DNA of 64,000 nt. Origin: Phallus indusiatus (Eukaryota; Basidiomycota; Agaricomycetes; Phallales; Phallaceae). Both the position numbers and the translations under genes were made by a program. The stretch spans positions 1,278,421 to 1,342,420 of the forward strand of contig JAQFWX010000014.1 of NCBI GenBank assembly GCA_027605045.1, written 5' to 3'. Position 1 is the stretch's first letter. Each line of letters begins with the position of its first letter. Positions 10,562 through 22,136 of the stretch are shown in pieces. The notes below the pieces were generated by a model. That model was not told the origin of the DNA and searched no databases. It was given only the letters and a program-made list of their open reading frames with translations.

Positions 10562-10625
10562 ACACTATGACTAGCTTGAAGCTTGAAGGATTCAGATGTT
10601 GCAATTTTATACCCGTCAAACATAG
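10562..10625 (-). promoter_or_regulatory. Inverted copy of the A-type core promoter
   Basis: Read on the minus strand it gives GACGGGTATAAAATTGCAAC followed by ATCTGAATCCTTCAAGC. This is the TATA-plus-start block of A1 and A2, pointing away from A2. No intact A gene follows on that strand. It is probably what remains of an inverted A copy, and with the plus-strand promoter at 10840 it makes a divergent pair about 215 bp apart. Confidence 0.6.
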
Positions 10626-10713
10626 CATTGCGCCTGCTTCACCTGTATAAGCAGTTAGGGTCCAAAATGGGAGGTGATGTAATGCATAGCCTGGTTCCGA
10701 GGCTAAAACATCA

Positions 10714-10801
10714 TCGTGATACAAGGCGCGTGCGAAATTGCTGATTTGCTGGTGATACGAGGCGCGCGCGATACAAGGCGCGCGCGAAATTGCTGATTTC
10801 C
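10714..10801. repeat. Short GC-rich direct repeat
   Basis: GATACAAGGCGCG and GAAATTGCTGATTT occur twice (near 10718 and 10770). A third partial GATACGAGGCGCGCGC lies between. It is located between the two A-type promoters. Confidence 0.6.
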
Positions 10802-10834
10802 GAATCCAGAAAGCACACGCGGATGCTATGTTTG

Positions 10835-10885
10835 ATCGGTATAAAATCTAGAATGCAACATCTGAATCCTTCAAGCTTTCAGGCC
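10835..10885 (+). promoter_or_regulatory. core promoter of gene A2
   Basis: TATAAAA at 10840-10846, then CATCTGAATCCTTCAAGC about 20 bp on, as at A1. The A2 start codon lies about 100 bp downstream. Confidence 0.65.
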
Positions 10886-10943
10886 CTCGGACTTCTACCT
10901 AGACACTCAAACTCAAACTCTCCTCACAAAACACTACACCGAA

Positions 10944-11773
10944 ATGTCACTTATTCCACAAAGTGATACAACAGCCTACAGTACTTGCTCAATATTGTGC
11001 TACAACGGTACGTGATGTCAAGCCAGTGAAACATAAAAGATTGAGTCAGCTTGAATGCAGAGCAACTGCACCCGGAATATCCCCAGAAAGGTTTGTTGAC
11101 CTATGATGTCGAAAATCGCATATCTTCTCCCACCTCGACATTGTCGCCTCAGGCTTTTGGCGCTACCACTGGCACCCCTGACCTATCTAATGTCAACGCA
11201 AACTGTGAAGTATTTACCCTTTCCGGTTCTCGGCCGATCCTTCGTCGAAACAATTACCAAAAGACTACAAGTTCGGATGGTACGACACTGCTCGCATGCA
11301 GTGGTGTATGCGTCGCCGTAGGGGTTGTTGCTATAATAGGTCAGAGGACCGATAAGCATTTTTCACATTTATTAATTGATTTCCGTTTGACAAGTGATAT
11401 CATGCTTTTCATTCGGCCTCTTCCTTTGCCTGGGAAAGGGCTGTAGAAGAAATATTTATCGATGGATTAGAAATTACCACAGCGGTCAGCAACGAACTAA
11501 CCCTCCAGTAGTGGCTGCACCAATACAACTCAATCCAAGAAGGTACCACTCCACTCCCAATTTAAAACTTCATATTCCTAAATCGTTCCTAGTTCTCAAG
11601 TGTTAACGACGTCAAATGAACTTCTACCCCTTCCTCCTTACCCTGAAGACCGTCTACCACCATACTCTAACGACGCTCCTGCTAACAACACGGGTGTCAA
11701 CGTCGATTCTCAAATGGACGATGATTCGTCTAACACAACACTTATATCACAGTTTAGTATTCCACGAGCTTGA
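10944..11773 (+). CDS. Array membrane protein A2, tail-truncated
   Basis: Exons 10944-11007, 11061-11339, 11395-11542 and 11593-11773 give 223 aa with the same intron phases (1,1,2) as A1. The N-terminus is MSLIPQSDTTAYSTC, the pre-membrane motif CSGVC, then a helix, GCRRNIYRWIR, and the paired LPPYPEDRLPPYS. The frame stays open to ...FSIPRA-stop, about 70 residues shorter than A1. The shortening comes from a deletion that fuses the tail, after the codons for SQFSIP, to sequence that in A1 lies about 700 bp downstream (near 4592). Exon 3 and the tail start are almost identical to A1, so the two are recent duplicates. It may still be functional because helix and PY motifs remain. Confidence 0.75.
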
Positions 11774-12060
11774 TCACGAATTCGGTCACGAGTTCGGTTC
11801 ATATGCCTGATCCTTTCGACAAACGCAAATAAAATCCGACAATTGAAAAAAGAAAAAACAGGACGATAATTCATACCTGGGCGTGTGAGTTTGTTGTTGG
11901 CCACGGCGCTTTATACGGGCGCAAGATATATTATTGGATAATTTGGGAAAACGGGAGAATGAGAGGGTTGGGATGATCTGAATAAAAGTGGTACTGGAGG
12001 GTAATGTCGTTCTGCGTAAACCGATTTGGGAACCCACTGTAAGACATCATAACATCGTGA
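11774..12060. other. A2 3' flank
   Basis: Matches 4600-4985 downstream of A1, with a deletion of the segment around 4665-4790. No gene seen. Confidence 0.5.
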
Positions 12061-13226
12061 ATGGGATTTTTGAGTTCAAGTTGGTATGCACTTGTTACCT
12101 AAATTGACAAGTACCATTGCGCTGCAGTGAGGGGGTCCTTCGTTAAAACGTAAACAGAATAATGCAAACTACTCACAACAAGAGAAGTTTTACCGGATTC
12201 CAGTTTTAAGACGATTCGTGCAAGCAGCTTCTTTGTCAATTTCATCTTCATACAATCCACAACAGTTCAACTTTCTACCACGTTGACTTGGCATTGGCGC
12301 ATAGCTAAGTGTCACGGCTTTCGACGTTCGCCTCCTGGATTCTGCAGTCTGCGTTATAAAAGGCTGCGAATTATAATCCTTTTCATTTTAAATGTTTGGG
12401 TCGCGTTTCGTACAGGTCGGCGTCGGGGTTAACGTGTGTCAGCATGTGTCGTAAGGACTGGGAACTTGAAGGTGACAATCACGCGGTCACGGTGAGTGGA
12501 TCCTTATGGGGTCGATGAAACACCCTCTTTTCCTCTCCAACCATGTCGTCCGCTTGGCACATAATAACAACGCTCAAACTCAGCCCGATGCAGCTAGCTA
12601 ATTAGGGACCTCGGTCGCCTTAGATCAGAATTCAAAAAGTCGTTGGATCACAATTATTGACAATCCAAGTCTGCGTCATTTTTTTTTTGGAGCGGTATGC
12701 TGGACTCAATGCCATCCGTTGAACGTTTCTCGTTCTGGTCCTGATCAGTGAATTAATGTCTCGCCCCATGATCCCCGTAACACTTGCTAAAATTTATTTT
12801 TCCTTCTTGACAGGTCCGTTCTGAAAAACCATATCGCCAACGGATGCGTTCCGGAGTGCGTTATCGTCTATCAACAAGATGTATCAGCTGCAAATTCCGA
12901 ATTCTCTTTGTGCTGCAGGACAAACTGGTTTGTCGCTCGTTGCCGCAAGATCATCTTTCTTTTATTGCTGGGTTAAAAATCACAATCATATAGGTATGGA
13001 AATAAATACTGAATCCAGCTTTACTTGGTTCTTGATTCTTTACACAGAAGTTACATTACGAAGCTTTTAAAAAAGACCGGGTTTTTGTGCCTATGCAATG
13101 CACGCGTACTACGATTTCAATTCTGATGGCGTTTGTTTTCGTTCGCCAAGTTCCATAACTCACAATTCCTTGCTCTGTCAAATTCGCAATCTCCTCATCC
13201 CTCATTCCTGTCTCCATTTCCGCCAA
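12061..13226. other. Spacer block F2
   Basis: Uninterrupted F copy, which shows the empty target site of the F1 element near 12470 (gaaggtgacaatcacgcgg). It ends with gatggcgtttgt near 13125, directly before the B2 stop codon region. No continuous reading frame. Confidence 0.5.
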
Positions 13227-14212
13227 TTATCCCAATATCAATCCCAAATTTCCAATTAGTTCCATACTTGAGTTTGTGTTATAATCCTCGTTCTCGATAC
13301 TTTCTGTTTCGTGAACAATCGCGGATTCGGGGCGGGACTGTATGCTGGCATTATCCTCATAATTGGAAGGGATTGGGTTATACTGGAGACGATAATTGTA
13401 ATCGTCAACAGGAGGGAGCGGAATAGTTGGCATAACGGGCGTAGCAGGTATGAACAGTTCACCGGTGTCAGTATTCAAAGACGTTACTGACGTTGGTGCC
13501 GATTCAAAGCTGGAATTTGTGAGCGTCACAATGGACGTCTGATCGTCAAGAGACGGGTTGTCAACAGGAAAGTTGCGAGTTATGTCGTACGGTGGTGGAA
13601 AAACGTCTCGAAGGTGAGGAGGGATGACTGGAAGCTCACGAGAACCTGACGTTTGTGATCTAGGAAAATTCATAACAGGAATAATATAAGAAATAAGACC
13701 CAAATTCACCTTCTGGTACCTAGATTTATTGTCGTTACTGCCACCGAGAAATTGTTTCGTCGTTGACTGCGGTCTTTGATCCATCGGCCCCGGATCCTTC
13801 TGCTTGTCCAACCCAAGAAAAGCAAGGGGCCAATGCATATCACTGTTAAAGAAGTAAGTAATCTCGAGAATGTTTGTCGATGAAAAAATTATAAACCCTC
13901 ACCTAGTGAAGCAAAGATGATCCCACCTACGCATACACCATTGCATGCCAGAACTGGACCGCCCGGTGCCACAGTCGTCTGAGAAATGACAGCGCGAACG
14001 AGAACCGCGACGGAAGGAGCGTAAGGAGGATTAGCTGTACTGACGTTGACCAAAATCGGGGTGGCAGAAGCTGGGATGCTAGAAAAACCGCTATGAAAGG
14101 TTATTGTTCTCGTCTCAACAAACTCGGACACATTGAATATCCCTGGCGATATTTTAGCTTTAATGCCTCCTGATAGACATCACCTACCTCCGTTGTTAGA
14201 TATAGGTGACAT
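13227..14212 (-). CDS. Array membrane protein B2, intact (PPPY tail)
   Basis: Minus strand, exons 14188-14212, 13903-14142, 13710-13842, 13227-13659; spliced 276 aa; intron phases 1,1,2 exactly as in A. It starts MSPISNNGG. The ectodomain contains FNVSEF, VNVSTANPPY and an Ala/Val-rich stretch. CNGVC is at 75-79, the helix runs about 79-100 (VCVGGIIFASL, then VICIGPLLFLGW), and RRIRGRWIKDRSQRR follows. The cytosolic tail carries FPPPYD (PPxY at 154-157), many Ser/Thr/Asn, a PTIPLPPVDD segment and the terminal GNLGLILG shared with other B copies. This is the only B copy of four without a frame break. Function unknown; predicted type III (N-out) membrane protein with a tail that could bind WW domains. 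Confidence 0.8.
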
Positions 14213-15039
14213 GTATCGGTTTTTCTCGTTGTCAACGGCAGAAAGTGTACTAGGTGAAATCAGGGCGCTGACTCTGCAGCTGAAGCGCGGAAAATTGAAA
14301 AATGGGTGGTAGAACCTCTGTCCGATTCAGAGGTTCATGGATGACCAACTGTTGACCTTTTCGGGGATTTCCGAAATCCATCCATCCATGCGTCCGTATC
14401 ATGTGTATTTTTAGAATCGCAAGTGAAGTAAAACATAAACATGTACAATTAACGGAGTTTGAAAGATGTGAGCAAGGCTGATATCCATGTCATGACAGAC
14501 CTAGAGATGCCTTCGCATATTTTATCCCAGTCCTTACCGAAGAAGGCTCGGTCTCTCAGGAAAGGCTGTGTTTGGGTATGAGGACATCATCATCATAATC
14601 GATCTCATCATCATTTCCTTTATCGCGCTCGCGACTGACTGCGTTAGCTTTCTGTCGTCATCAGTTTCCTCCTAGCCGTTCAAAATTTTCGACATTCAAT
14701 CACTATCGCCGTTCTTCCTGGAAAGAGCTTTGGCCGCTCGTACAGTGTAATTAAGAAAGATGGCGCTCAAAATCAGCCAAGCATCGAAAGAGCCCGGATT
14801 TCAGCACAACTCCTTCGATAATCAGGTGCAGTCTTGCCCGTCGCGGTTCTAGTCCATTATGCATTGGATTGTCAAAACGCCGGCTCTTGGTTCGCATCAT
14901 TCTTCCCTCGCGTTGTCCAAGTATTACAACGACCAGCTACGGAGAAAAGAGACCACCGGTTCTACTTGAGCGAGGACAAAAGTCGTTGGGCCGAAGAAAG
15001 TTCCGTTGTCTAACAAAACGCTAAAATGGCAATTGTCGT
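14213..15039. other. B2-D2 intergenic
   Basis: 5' flank of B2 and the degenerate start of D2; parallels 23691-24560. The cagtcttgcccgtcgcggttct stretch is shared with D3. No gene of its own. Confidence 0.4.
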
Positions 15040-15780
15040 AGCTGCATCTGGCGGTGCTCAACAACAAGATAACAATCTAGGTTGTAGATTGAGGGGAAAT
15101 TGGATGCAATTTATTCCGCTTTGAAGAAATATGGGCAAGTTACATTATCATGGCATTTGAATTAGTCTATCTCACACTTCGTACCAGAGAAGAGAAAATA
15201 TCCCTGAGATTTGGCGATGGCGGCAAAGATTGTACGATTCCCAGCCTTTCTCAAAATACTCAATAATACACTCATAACTTCACTTTCACAATCAAAACGG
15301 ACCCTGTCTCGCTTCATCTCTATGCGGCAGCTTTATACAACTGGCGCCGGACATACTCGTTACTCGAGAGTGACCAATGGTTCAAACACAGAAACAGACG
15401 TATTATACCAGCGCTCTACATATTCCTGCCCCTAAACTCGAATTATTCATTATCATATTCGGAAAAGACGTACAACCTCACTTTATTCCGTCAAAGCGGC
15501 GAAACTGGTATGAAAGACGCGCTACGGGCGTACAACACTGCTTTCCCGAGCGTCGAAGCCATCTTGATTGTAATACGAAGAACAGAACCTCATGGAGGTG
15601 GGTATAACATATCTAGATTCGTGAAACTCTCTGAATGATCAGTTGCATAGGAAGATCGTCTACGTCAAACCCGACTGATATAATGGATTGGTCGTACTCG
15701 GACGTTTGGAGCTTTTCACGCACATTGAGAGTAGAATTTTGTAGTCTCTATGATATCGGGTATGTGATCAATATCCAGCT
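15040..15780 (+). pseudogene. FAD synthase-derived block D2, decayed
   Basis: Contains remnants of the nucleotide-binding exon (ggcaaagattgtacg near 15223), then TGAGHT, YNLTLFRQSG-like and GMKDALRAYNTAFPSVEAI, IRRTEPHGG (about 15505-15600), and a final [28 protein letters not shown] stretch to about 15765. Stops and shifts interrupt it. Unlike D1 and D4 it ends at the GYTSLG position, where block H begins. Confidence 0.75.
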
Positions 15781-17812
15781 CAGTCATGTGTAATTCTGAA
15801 AAAATGGCATTCGAATAAGCCGGGCATCGAAGGGGCCCGCCGGGTCTTGTTCCATCAAATTTCAGTACAACTTATGTTTTATCGTGGATGTCAAACGCTG
15901 GTTTTTTTCCGCATCATTCTGCATTCGCGTTGTTGAAATATTTATTACCATTCTCTCCGCACGCTACTAAATGTGGAGATTCATTAACGAGGACGAAACA
16001 GGAAAAGGTTATTTACATAATTTGTGAGTCATTGAAGCTTGAAGAAACTTCCGTTTTCTGACACGCCTTGAAGCGACCATTATATGCGCTGTCATCACCC
16101 CGATTTGGACACGAAGGCAGCAACAACATTCGCGAAACTGTTACACAACTGATTTTATACAATATAATAGAAGGAGGATGAATCATTGCCATACAAGCCT
16201 GTTCCTACATAACCCGGTTTTATGGGTCATGCGCGAAATTAAATCAGGCCCATCATCACACGTATCATGTAGCTGTCGTGGCGCATCTGTCAATACAGCC
16301 TACCTACCGTTCCAGTCTGGAGTCCGTTTTCAAGCTTCTGTTGACAATTCCAGTAGCTCCACTTCTAGTGAATGTCCCAATAGCCGGTATCAAGCACGAT
16401 CGGGCATAGCTACCCGACCATTAATATCCACTGAGCAAGTCAACCATAGTCGTAATCGGTAGTTACCGATGTATAACAATAAACCATATTGTGTGAAACC
16501 AGTAACTGTCATTAGTTTTTAATGCATCCCAATGGACTTTTATGCTGTGTATTACCCTAAAAATCAAATGAAAGTATGAAGACAAGTCTTTTTTGTCCTA
16601 TGCTTTCAAAGTCAATCGTTGAAAGCTTGCTTCATAATATGCGCATCATAATAATTAATCAATCCACCTCCGCGCATTCACATGCAAAGCGTCTGCTACA
16701 TGTACATATACAGGACACAGGATTTTATTTGCAATCTGCAGCCATCTATCTAGTATGTACTATAGTAGTACATACCAGGAGTTACAAGATTCATCACTCT
16801 TCGTGGTTCTCTCCTCTCCCTCTTCACCATGTCTCTATATTTACCCATAGTCATCAGACTTAGTACTAATCGCTAGTACCCAATGAGCTCCATTGGTTTT
16901 AACTCGCCGCGCGAGACCGTGGTACTGACAGCGAAAGGGTTCCACTGAGTCCCTCTAGCGTTCAGATGGACCGGAATACATCAATTCAACAGTTTTCCTC
17001 GGCGCAAGTCCCATTCCAATTGCCACATCAGTATCAGACAGCCTGAATCGAGCTTGAATTGTGATTGTTCAAATCGTGACGGAAAATTTCCCTTTTTTGT
17101 GGCAACATTACATTGACGCTGCAACTATTTTCCGTTCAACATCAAAGCGGTTTAATAAACTACTGTTTATTCGAAGGATGATATCAACGGGAGTTAGAGA
17201 TGCAAACGGAAAACCTTATTCGCGGTACAAATTTCATTGTTTGCGCATGCATGTGCAATGATAGCTATCGCAATGACTTTGTTTATGTTGGTTGTTAATT
17301 TGTTTCTAAATTAACAGCACCTATCAATCATAATGTATTTATTAGAACAATCAACGTTACTCTTCATTCACCCCTTTCAATGGAACCGAGCCGTTTCCGA
17401 GTCGAGCGACTGTCTCAGCTCGGAAGTTAGCGATGAAACTGATCTGAATGAGTACTATCAGCAGGTATATTTACTTAAGCCATTTATTCCTCAATCATGT
17501 AACTGACTGGGCTGATTATGTTCAAGAATTTTCCTGTACATGTGCGCGTTGATCGAGGTAATGGCTTGCACAACCGGACGCCGAGTCCGCTTCATGTCAC
17601 GCTTTTTCTTGTATCGGTGTCAAAGATGGGTTCTTTTAAGGCGATGACTATTTGATTTTCCAATACAAAGTTTTATGGTAATAATAGGCCGCCAGTTTGT
17701 CCCATGTGGTGCATCCACAAATCAAGGAATGTCACAAGAGAAAAGTTCTGACTTCAGTCAAAACTTCCCATGCATTTGATATATGTTCCTAAATCTCTGA
17801 TGCAGGTCGATG
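15781..17812. other. Spacer block H2
   Basis: Matches H3 (25345-26801) and partly H4 (about 36600-37907). An inferred codon stretch SEVSDETDLNEYYQQ ending at a GT donor (near 17425-17465) is shared with H3 and H4, suggesting a relic exon. About 16340-16960 has no counterpart in H3. It includes a 23-bp palindrome at 16753-16775 (GTATGTACTA-TAG-TAGTACATAC). No intact gene. Confidence 0.5.
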
Positions 17813-18993
17813 TCACAAAGGATCGCCTTCCACATGGGGGGCCAAAAAATTTGACTTCTCTTCGAAATCGAAATTCAAGCCAAGGTCCGCACTGTGCCGC
17901 ACGTCACACGAAGCGGGCGATTTGAAAAAAATCAACCCCAAGCTTCCTGTTGGCTGGGCCGATCCCATATCTAAATCAGGACTATCATTTCGCCCAGTGC
18001 TTCCGACCCCGAGCGGGATGTCATCAGTGGAACGGTTTGAGCGAAGCGAACGTGTTAATTGTTCATCTATTTCAGATCTGGCGTCATTTGAATTTTGTTG
18101 GAAATTAGGCTGTACAACGTCGTCGATTGGGCTTTCAGGTTCGTCAGGAGGAAGTGGAACAGTCGGAATTAGAGGTGTAGGAGGGATAGGTAATTCTGAA
18201 TTCCCGGTATGGGATGAATATACAGATGTGACTGAGGTTCGTGCAGGGAAGTTGGTATATGTTAATGATGTACTGGATATTCGATCGTCCGTTTGAGAAT
18301 CAACAACGGAACCGATGTTGTCTACAGGAATGTTTTGAGTATGAGAAATTGAGTACGGGGAGCATGGTGGTAGGGTGCTTTCGAGATATGGAGGAACAGG
18401 CGGTGGTTCATTAAACGTTATTGTGTTCGCCGATTGTAGTGGTCGTGGTCTAGGACAGTTCTAAAGAAGCAAGCTGAGAATAATTGAATATACCTTATGT
18501 CGAGGTTAATTCCTTCGCTTGCTGTCACTGAGGCATTGGTGCGTGTCAGCCGTCTAAGGCTGCCCCAACCCCATTTACTTATGTTTCTCCTACATCCGAA
18601 ACCTAAAGCAAGGAAAAGGCCGACGGACATGCAAGCTAATACTGTTGAATATACGAATCGAGATCCCTAGTCGGTGAAGAGCGTTCTTGCTGAATTATTG
18701 GGGCACTTACTTAGAGCAAATACAACAATTAAACTGACGCAAACACTATTACACGTAAACATCGGACCGTTTGAAGTCGGGATTGTCTGGTAATTGACGT
18801 TGTGAGCCCCAAAGAAAAAGAGGGAGGTTGGTGTTCGAGAGATACAAGGGACAATACTTGCTCTTATTTTTGTAGGGTACGGCCCAGAGGCTGTGGTGGT
18901 ATTAGACGCTTCTACCTCGGAACCGTAGAAGTGATTTACATCCCTGCCAGTGTGGCTAACATTCAGGGTGACCGGACTTGAGTTCATATACAT
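17813..18993 (-). CDS. Array membrane protein C2, reads intact
   Basis: Three coding exons on the minus strand: 18711-18993, 18494-18641, 17813-18449; 355 aa spliced. It starts MYMNSSPVTLNVSHTG; the first ATG downstream of the TATA box fits. The ectodomain has NVS and NTT sequons. CNSVC is at 81-85. The helix reads VCVSLIVVFAL then ILACMSVGLFLALGF, split by the intron. GCRRNISKWGW follows. The tail contains VPPYLESTLPPCS, so the second LPPY of the C4 copy has lost its Tyr and no canonical LPxY/PPxY is left. Later come PTPLIPTVPLPP, an NDARSEIDEQLTR block and QPTGSLGLIFFKSPASCD. The tail has no internal start codon, so an ORF search would miss it. Relative to A and B it lacks the first short exon. 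Confidence 0.76.
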
Positions 18994-19189
18994 TTCTGTA
19001 ATAGATCAGCTGGGAAGATTGCTTGGACTGACGGCACCGACGCACCGGTGCCGATGAGCTCGATAGAGGATCTCGAAGGAAGAGAGAGGGGATGTGCCAC
19101 TGGTGTCAAACAGATAACGAAAGGCTATGGAAATAACACACAGAAGGCGATAGTTGTAACGCTGTAAATGGGGAATGAAAATGTCGTGG

Positions 19190-19225
19190 AGGAATTGAGT
19201 TGGGATGACGGGCTTTTATGACTTT
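19190..19225 (-). promoter_or_regulatory. TATA box region of gene C2
   Basis: CATAAAAG (minus strand, 19213-19220) followed by CCCGTCATCCC. The same element stands before C3 (near 28130) and C4 (near 39340). A 5'-UTR of about 220 nt would follow; it includes a CCATTTACAG acceptor-like site. Confidence 0.5.
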
Positions 19226-20101
19226 CATCTCGTGAGCATTGCGCCTTGTCGGCCTTCACTGGACCGATACCTGTATTCCCACTGCTATCGGTCAATTAGA
19301 TCTGGGATCCGATTAAAATCCGGATGTTGCTAATGGCAATGGTATGCGAGCGCTGCGCTTAGCTTGCGAGCTACGGATCTGGACAGTACAATTAATATAT
19401 TTCCACTGGTAAATAGTGTCAAGTTCGCAATGATGCTTCGGCGAGTACGGGAGCTTATTTCCCGAAAGGAAGCTATGACAATTTTCGTAGATTGATTGAT
19501 GTAGACTGAATAGAAAATATAACAACTCCAAAGGACGATTCCTACGAGGAATCCGGTATTGGAATTTTAGGAAAATATACATCTGCCGAGCGATTTTGTG
19601 CCATGCTAACACGGGCGTTGGCACTGATATCGAAGTTTTCCGCCCTTCAATTAACACTGGGAAAAAAACTAAAAATGAGAGTTGGCGTCGTTCATATGAT
19701 GATGTGATTGATTTCAACGAGAGCATTCCCAGACTAAAATGAGTAAGGTGGCGTACTTTTTTTCCCACTTAACACAGCCTAATTTAATTATATTCAACCC
19801 ACTCAGGAACACACTGTCAATCAAAAGAATCATGAATATATGCATACAATAATACCAGTACATATTTGGCGTTCGAGTTATCTAGTCACATACTCGGAAT
19901 CAGTATTGAGAAAGGAACATCTTTCCGCAGGGCTGGAAAGGTACCTGATCATTTCTTTAAAAAAGAAATTTACATAACTGTTTATGCATCACTCAAATTC
20001 ATGATGAGCGTAATTAGCTTACTTAGTGAATCAAAACGCTTAGCTGTCTGCAATATCAATATCGAGAATATGCAGAAAATAATATGATAGGGAATTGAAA
20101 A
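19226..20101. other. C2-E2 intergenic with a conserved minus-strand reading
   Basis: A minus-strand ORF at 19313-19768 shares VLIEG...SVPTPVLAW and YRIPRRNRPLE-like segments with 28420-28857, and more weakly with 39475-39819. The common frame across two copies suggests a relic coding piece, but each copy is shifted or stopped differently. I cannot name it. The rest is 3' flank of E2. Confidence 0.35.
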
Positions 20102-20700
20102 TTATTTGATAGAGTATTCGAAGATGGAACTACTAGATTTGTCAGAAGATATTATAACATTTGATTTAGAAGACGAATATGCTGTAATCAGGGCGCCATG
20201 CAGAGAAGCCAGGAGATTTCTACAGGGGAGCAGTATATTAGTTAACAGCGGAAGACACGGAAATCTCTCTCTGCCCTTCGGAATAAAGGGGGTTTGGGCT
20301 GCTCCTGTGGTTGAATGTTGTTTTGAAATGATAGTGAATGTAGTTTGTGACCACGAGTCTAATAGAACGGAAAATGAAGGCTGGGGAGGGTTCGCGACAA
20401 TGATAGTCACGGTGACATGGAAGAGGACTGTAATATCCCCATCGGGTCTTGCTCTACCCCGCATACCCATGCATAGAAGGGTAACTACACCGATGAATAT
20501 CACTATGTAACGGGTGGCGGGAAGAGTACGGGTGGCGTTGTTTATGGCGGGGTTGGATGACGTACTCAGTTGTGAAATAAACGTTCTGAGTTATCCGATG
20601 TCGATGACGTTTGATCCCGTTTACGGCTCGAGTTATTTGTATCTTCATTACACTAATGGATCGCGATCCAATTGGAAATTTCTTCACAACGAGTGTCGTT
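20102..20700 (-). pseudogene. Array membrane protein E2, internally deleted
   Basis: The tail frame 20102-20503 (FIGVVTLLCMGMRGRARP, then SWSQTTFTI and FPCLPLLTNILLP) matches intact E4. The N-terminal exon is present near 20515-20600 (minus strand ATAAACAACGCCACCCGT). The middle, comprising the end of exon 1, exon 2 with the first half of the membrane helix, and the introns, is missing: GCCACCCGT is joined straight to TACATAGTGATATTC. Expression as a full protein is unlikely. Confidence 0.62.
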
Positions 20701-22136
20701 CGAGTTTAAATCGGACTTTGCTTTCAAATTCAGAAGTTGGGAGATTATCAAACTCTAAAACGTAATTAAATAAGCACTCTGGTCAGAGCAGTCAAGACCT
20801 ACATACTCCTACAAGCCTAAATAAAGCACATGGGCATGTATCGGCCCATGGGGTCCCATAGCACTACCTGGCAGAAAACGTGCCTCACAAGAGACAATGA
20901 AAAAAAAACAGGGCCTTGTTTGATTTTCCGTCAGAAAATTGGGAGCCGCGTATGTGTTTCGCACACAAGACCGCAGTGGGTGAATTCAAAAAATCGTGCT
21001 GAACATCATTGATATTGCTTGGTCCCCAGCGACGACGCGTTCGCTTCAATTCATTCGCGATCTAGACAGTCTATAAAATTGAGATTAGATGACAACAAAG
21101 ACGTGTTTAAACGGAAAAAAAGACAGTGGATTTGCCTGCAAAGGTCAAGTGCCGTTGCGTTGCAGTGAGGGGATCCTTCATTAGAAGGCAGACAAGAACT
21201 TCACACAAACTACAACACCGCATTGACGGCAGACGCAAAGCTAGCGTCACCGCTTTTCGACGTTCGCCTCCGCAGTCTGCATTCTCCAGCGTGACCGTCG
21301 CACAGATTGCACGGCGCTTGAAAATGAAAGGCAGGGAATTGTAACTGTTTAAATCGCATCCCATATACAGATTAGATGTTAGGAAAGTGACAGTCACGCG
21401 GTCACGGTGAGTGGATCCCCGTGGGCCATAGATCTTGTCGTTGTTTTCTCTCGACCTCTCAACCCAGGTCTCCGTACGACACTCAACCCGGCTTGACGAA
21501 GCTGGCTAATCCTGGACCTCGCTCACCGTTGACTTCAAACGTCGTTGGCTATAGTTCTTAGTTTTCCCAGCTTACGTCATTTTTTTTTTGGAAAGGTATG
21601 TTAGATCCAATGCCATCTGTTGAAATTTTTCGCTCGGGTTCTGCTCAGTTGATCACTGATTCGCTTCCTGATATCTAGTTAAGACTTTTGACTAAAATTT
21701 ATTTTCTGTTTTTGGACAGGACTGTTTTGAGAGCATTGCATATGGCCAACGGACGGATGTTCTCCGGAGTCCGTTACCGTCGATCAACAAGACGCCTCTA
21801 CGAAATTTCTTTTGTGCAGCTGCAGGTCAGACCTTTTTATTGCTCGTTGCCGCGCGACCCTCCCTCTTTGATCGCTGGGTAAGGAAACGCGATTATGTAG
21901 GTTTGAGAATAAATACTGAATTCAGCTTTATTTAGTCTCTTGATTTTTTTTTACATAGATATTTCATCACGAAGCTTTAAAAAGACTGGTTATCTTTGCC
22001 CCGCAGTGCACGCGTACTGTAATTTCAATTCTGATGGCGTTTGTGTTTCCGTCCGCCAGGTTCCATAACTTACAATCTCTTGCTATCCCAATTCGCAATT
22101 TCTTCATCTCCTCGTTTCTGTCTCCAATCCTGCTAA
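20701..22136. other. E2 5' flank and spacer block F3
   Basis: The E flank contains cacacaagaccgcag and gacgacgcgttcgc motifs, repeated near 29850-29930 and 41760-41870. F3 begins near 21126 (ggtcaagtgccgttg) and runs to about 22030. No continuous gene. Confidence 0.45.

Noticed and set aside
10263..10724. 153-aa minus ORF over the (CA)n tract
   Set aside because: Its C-terminus is a Thr-His repeat from the microsatellite and it crosses the hairpin element; no conservation.
13227..13838. Long minus ORFs starting MHWPLAFLGLD or MRWPLAFLGLD (13227-13838, 22137-22748, 31010-31621) as single-exon genes
   Set aside because: They read exon 3 in the wrong frame and run through intron 3. The spliced model restores the helix and matches A1 and C4.
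16753..16775. 23-bp palindrome as an operator
   Set aside because: Present only in H2, in a spacer without a nearby gene start; could be chance or an insertion scar.
17922..18340. Plus-strand ORFs opposite the C tail exons (17922-18296, 27109-27297, 37990-38340)
   Set aside because: They mirror the coding strand of C2, C3 and C4, have no promoter or intron signals, and exist because the tail codons avoid stops on the other strand.
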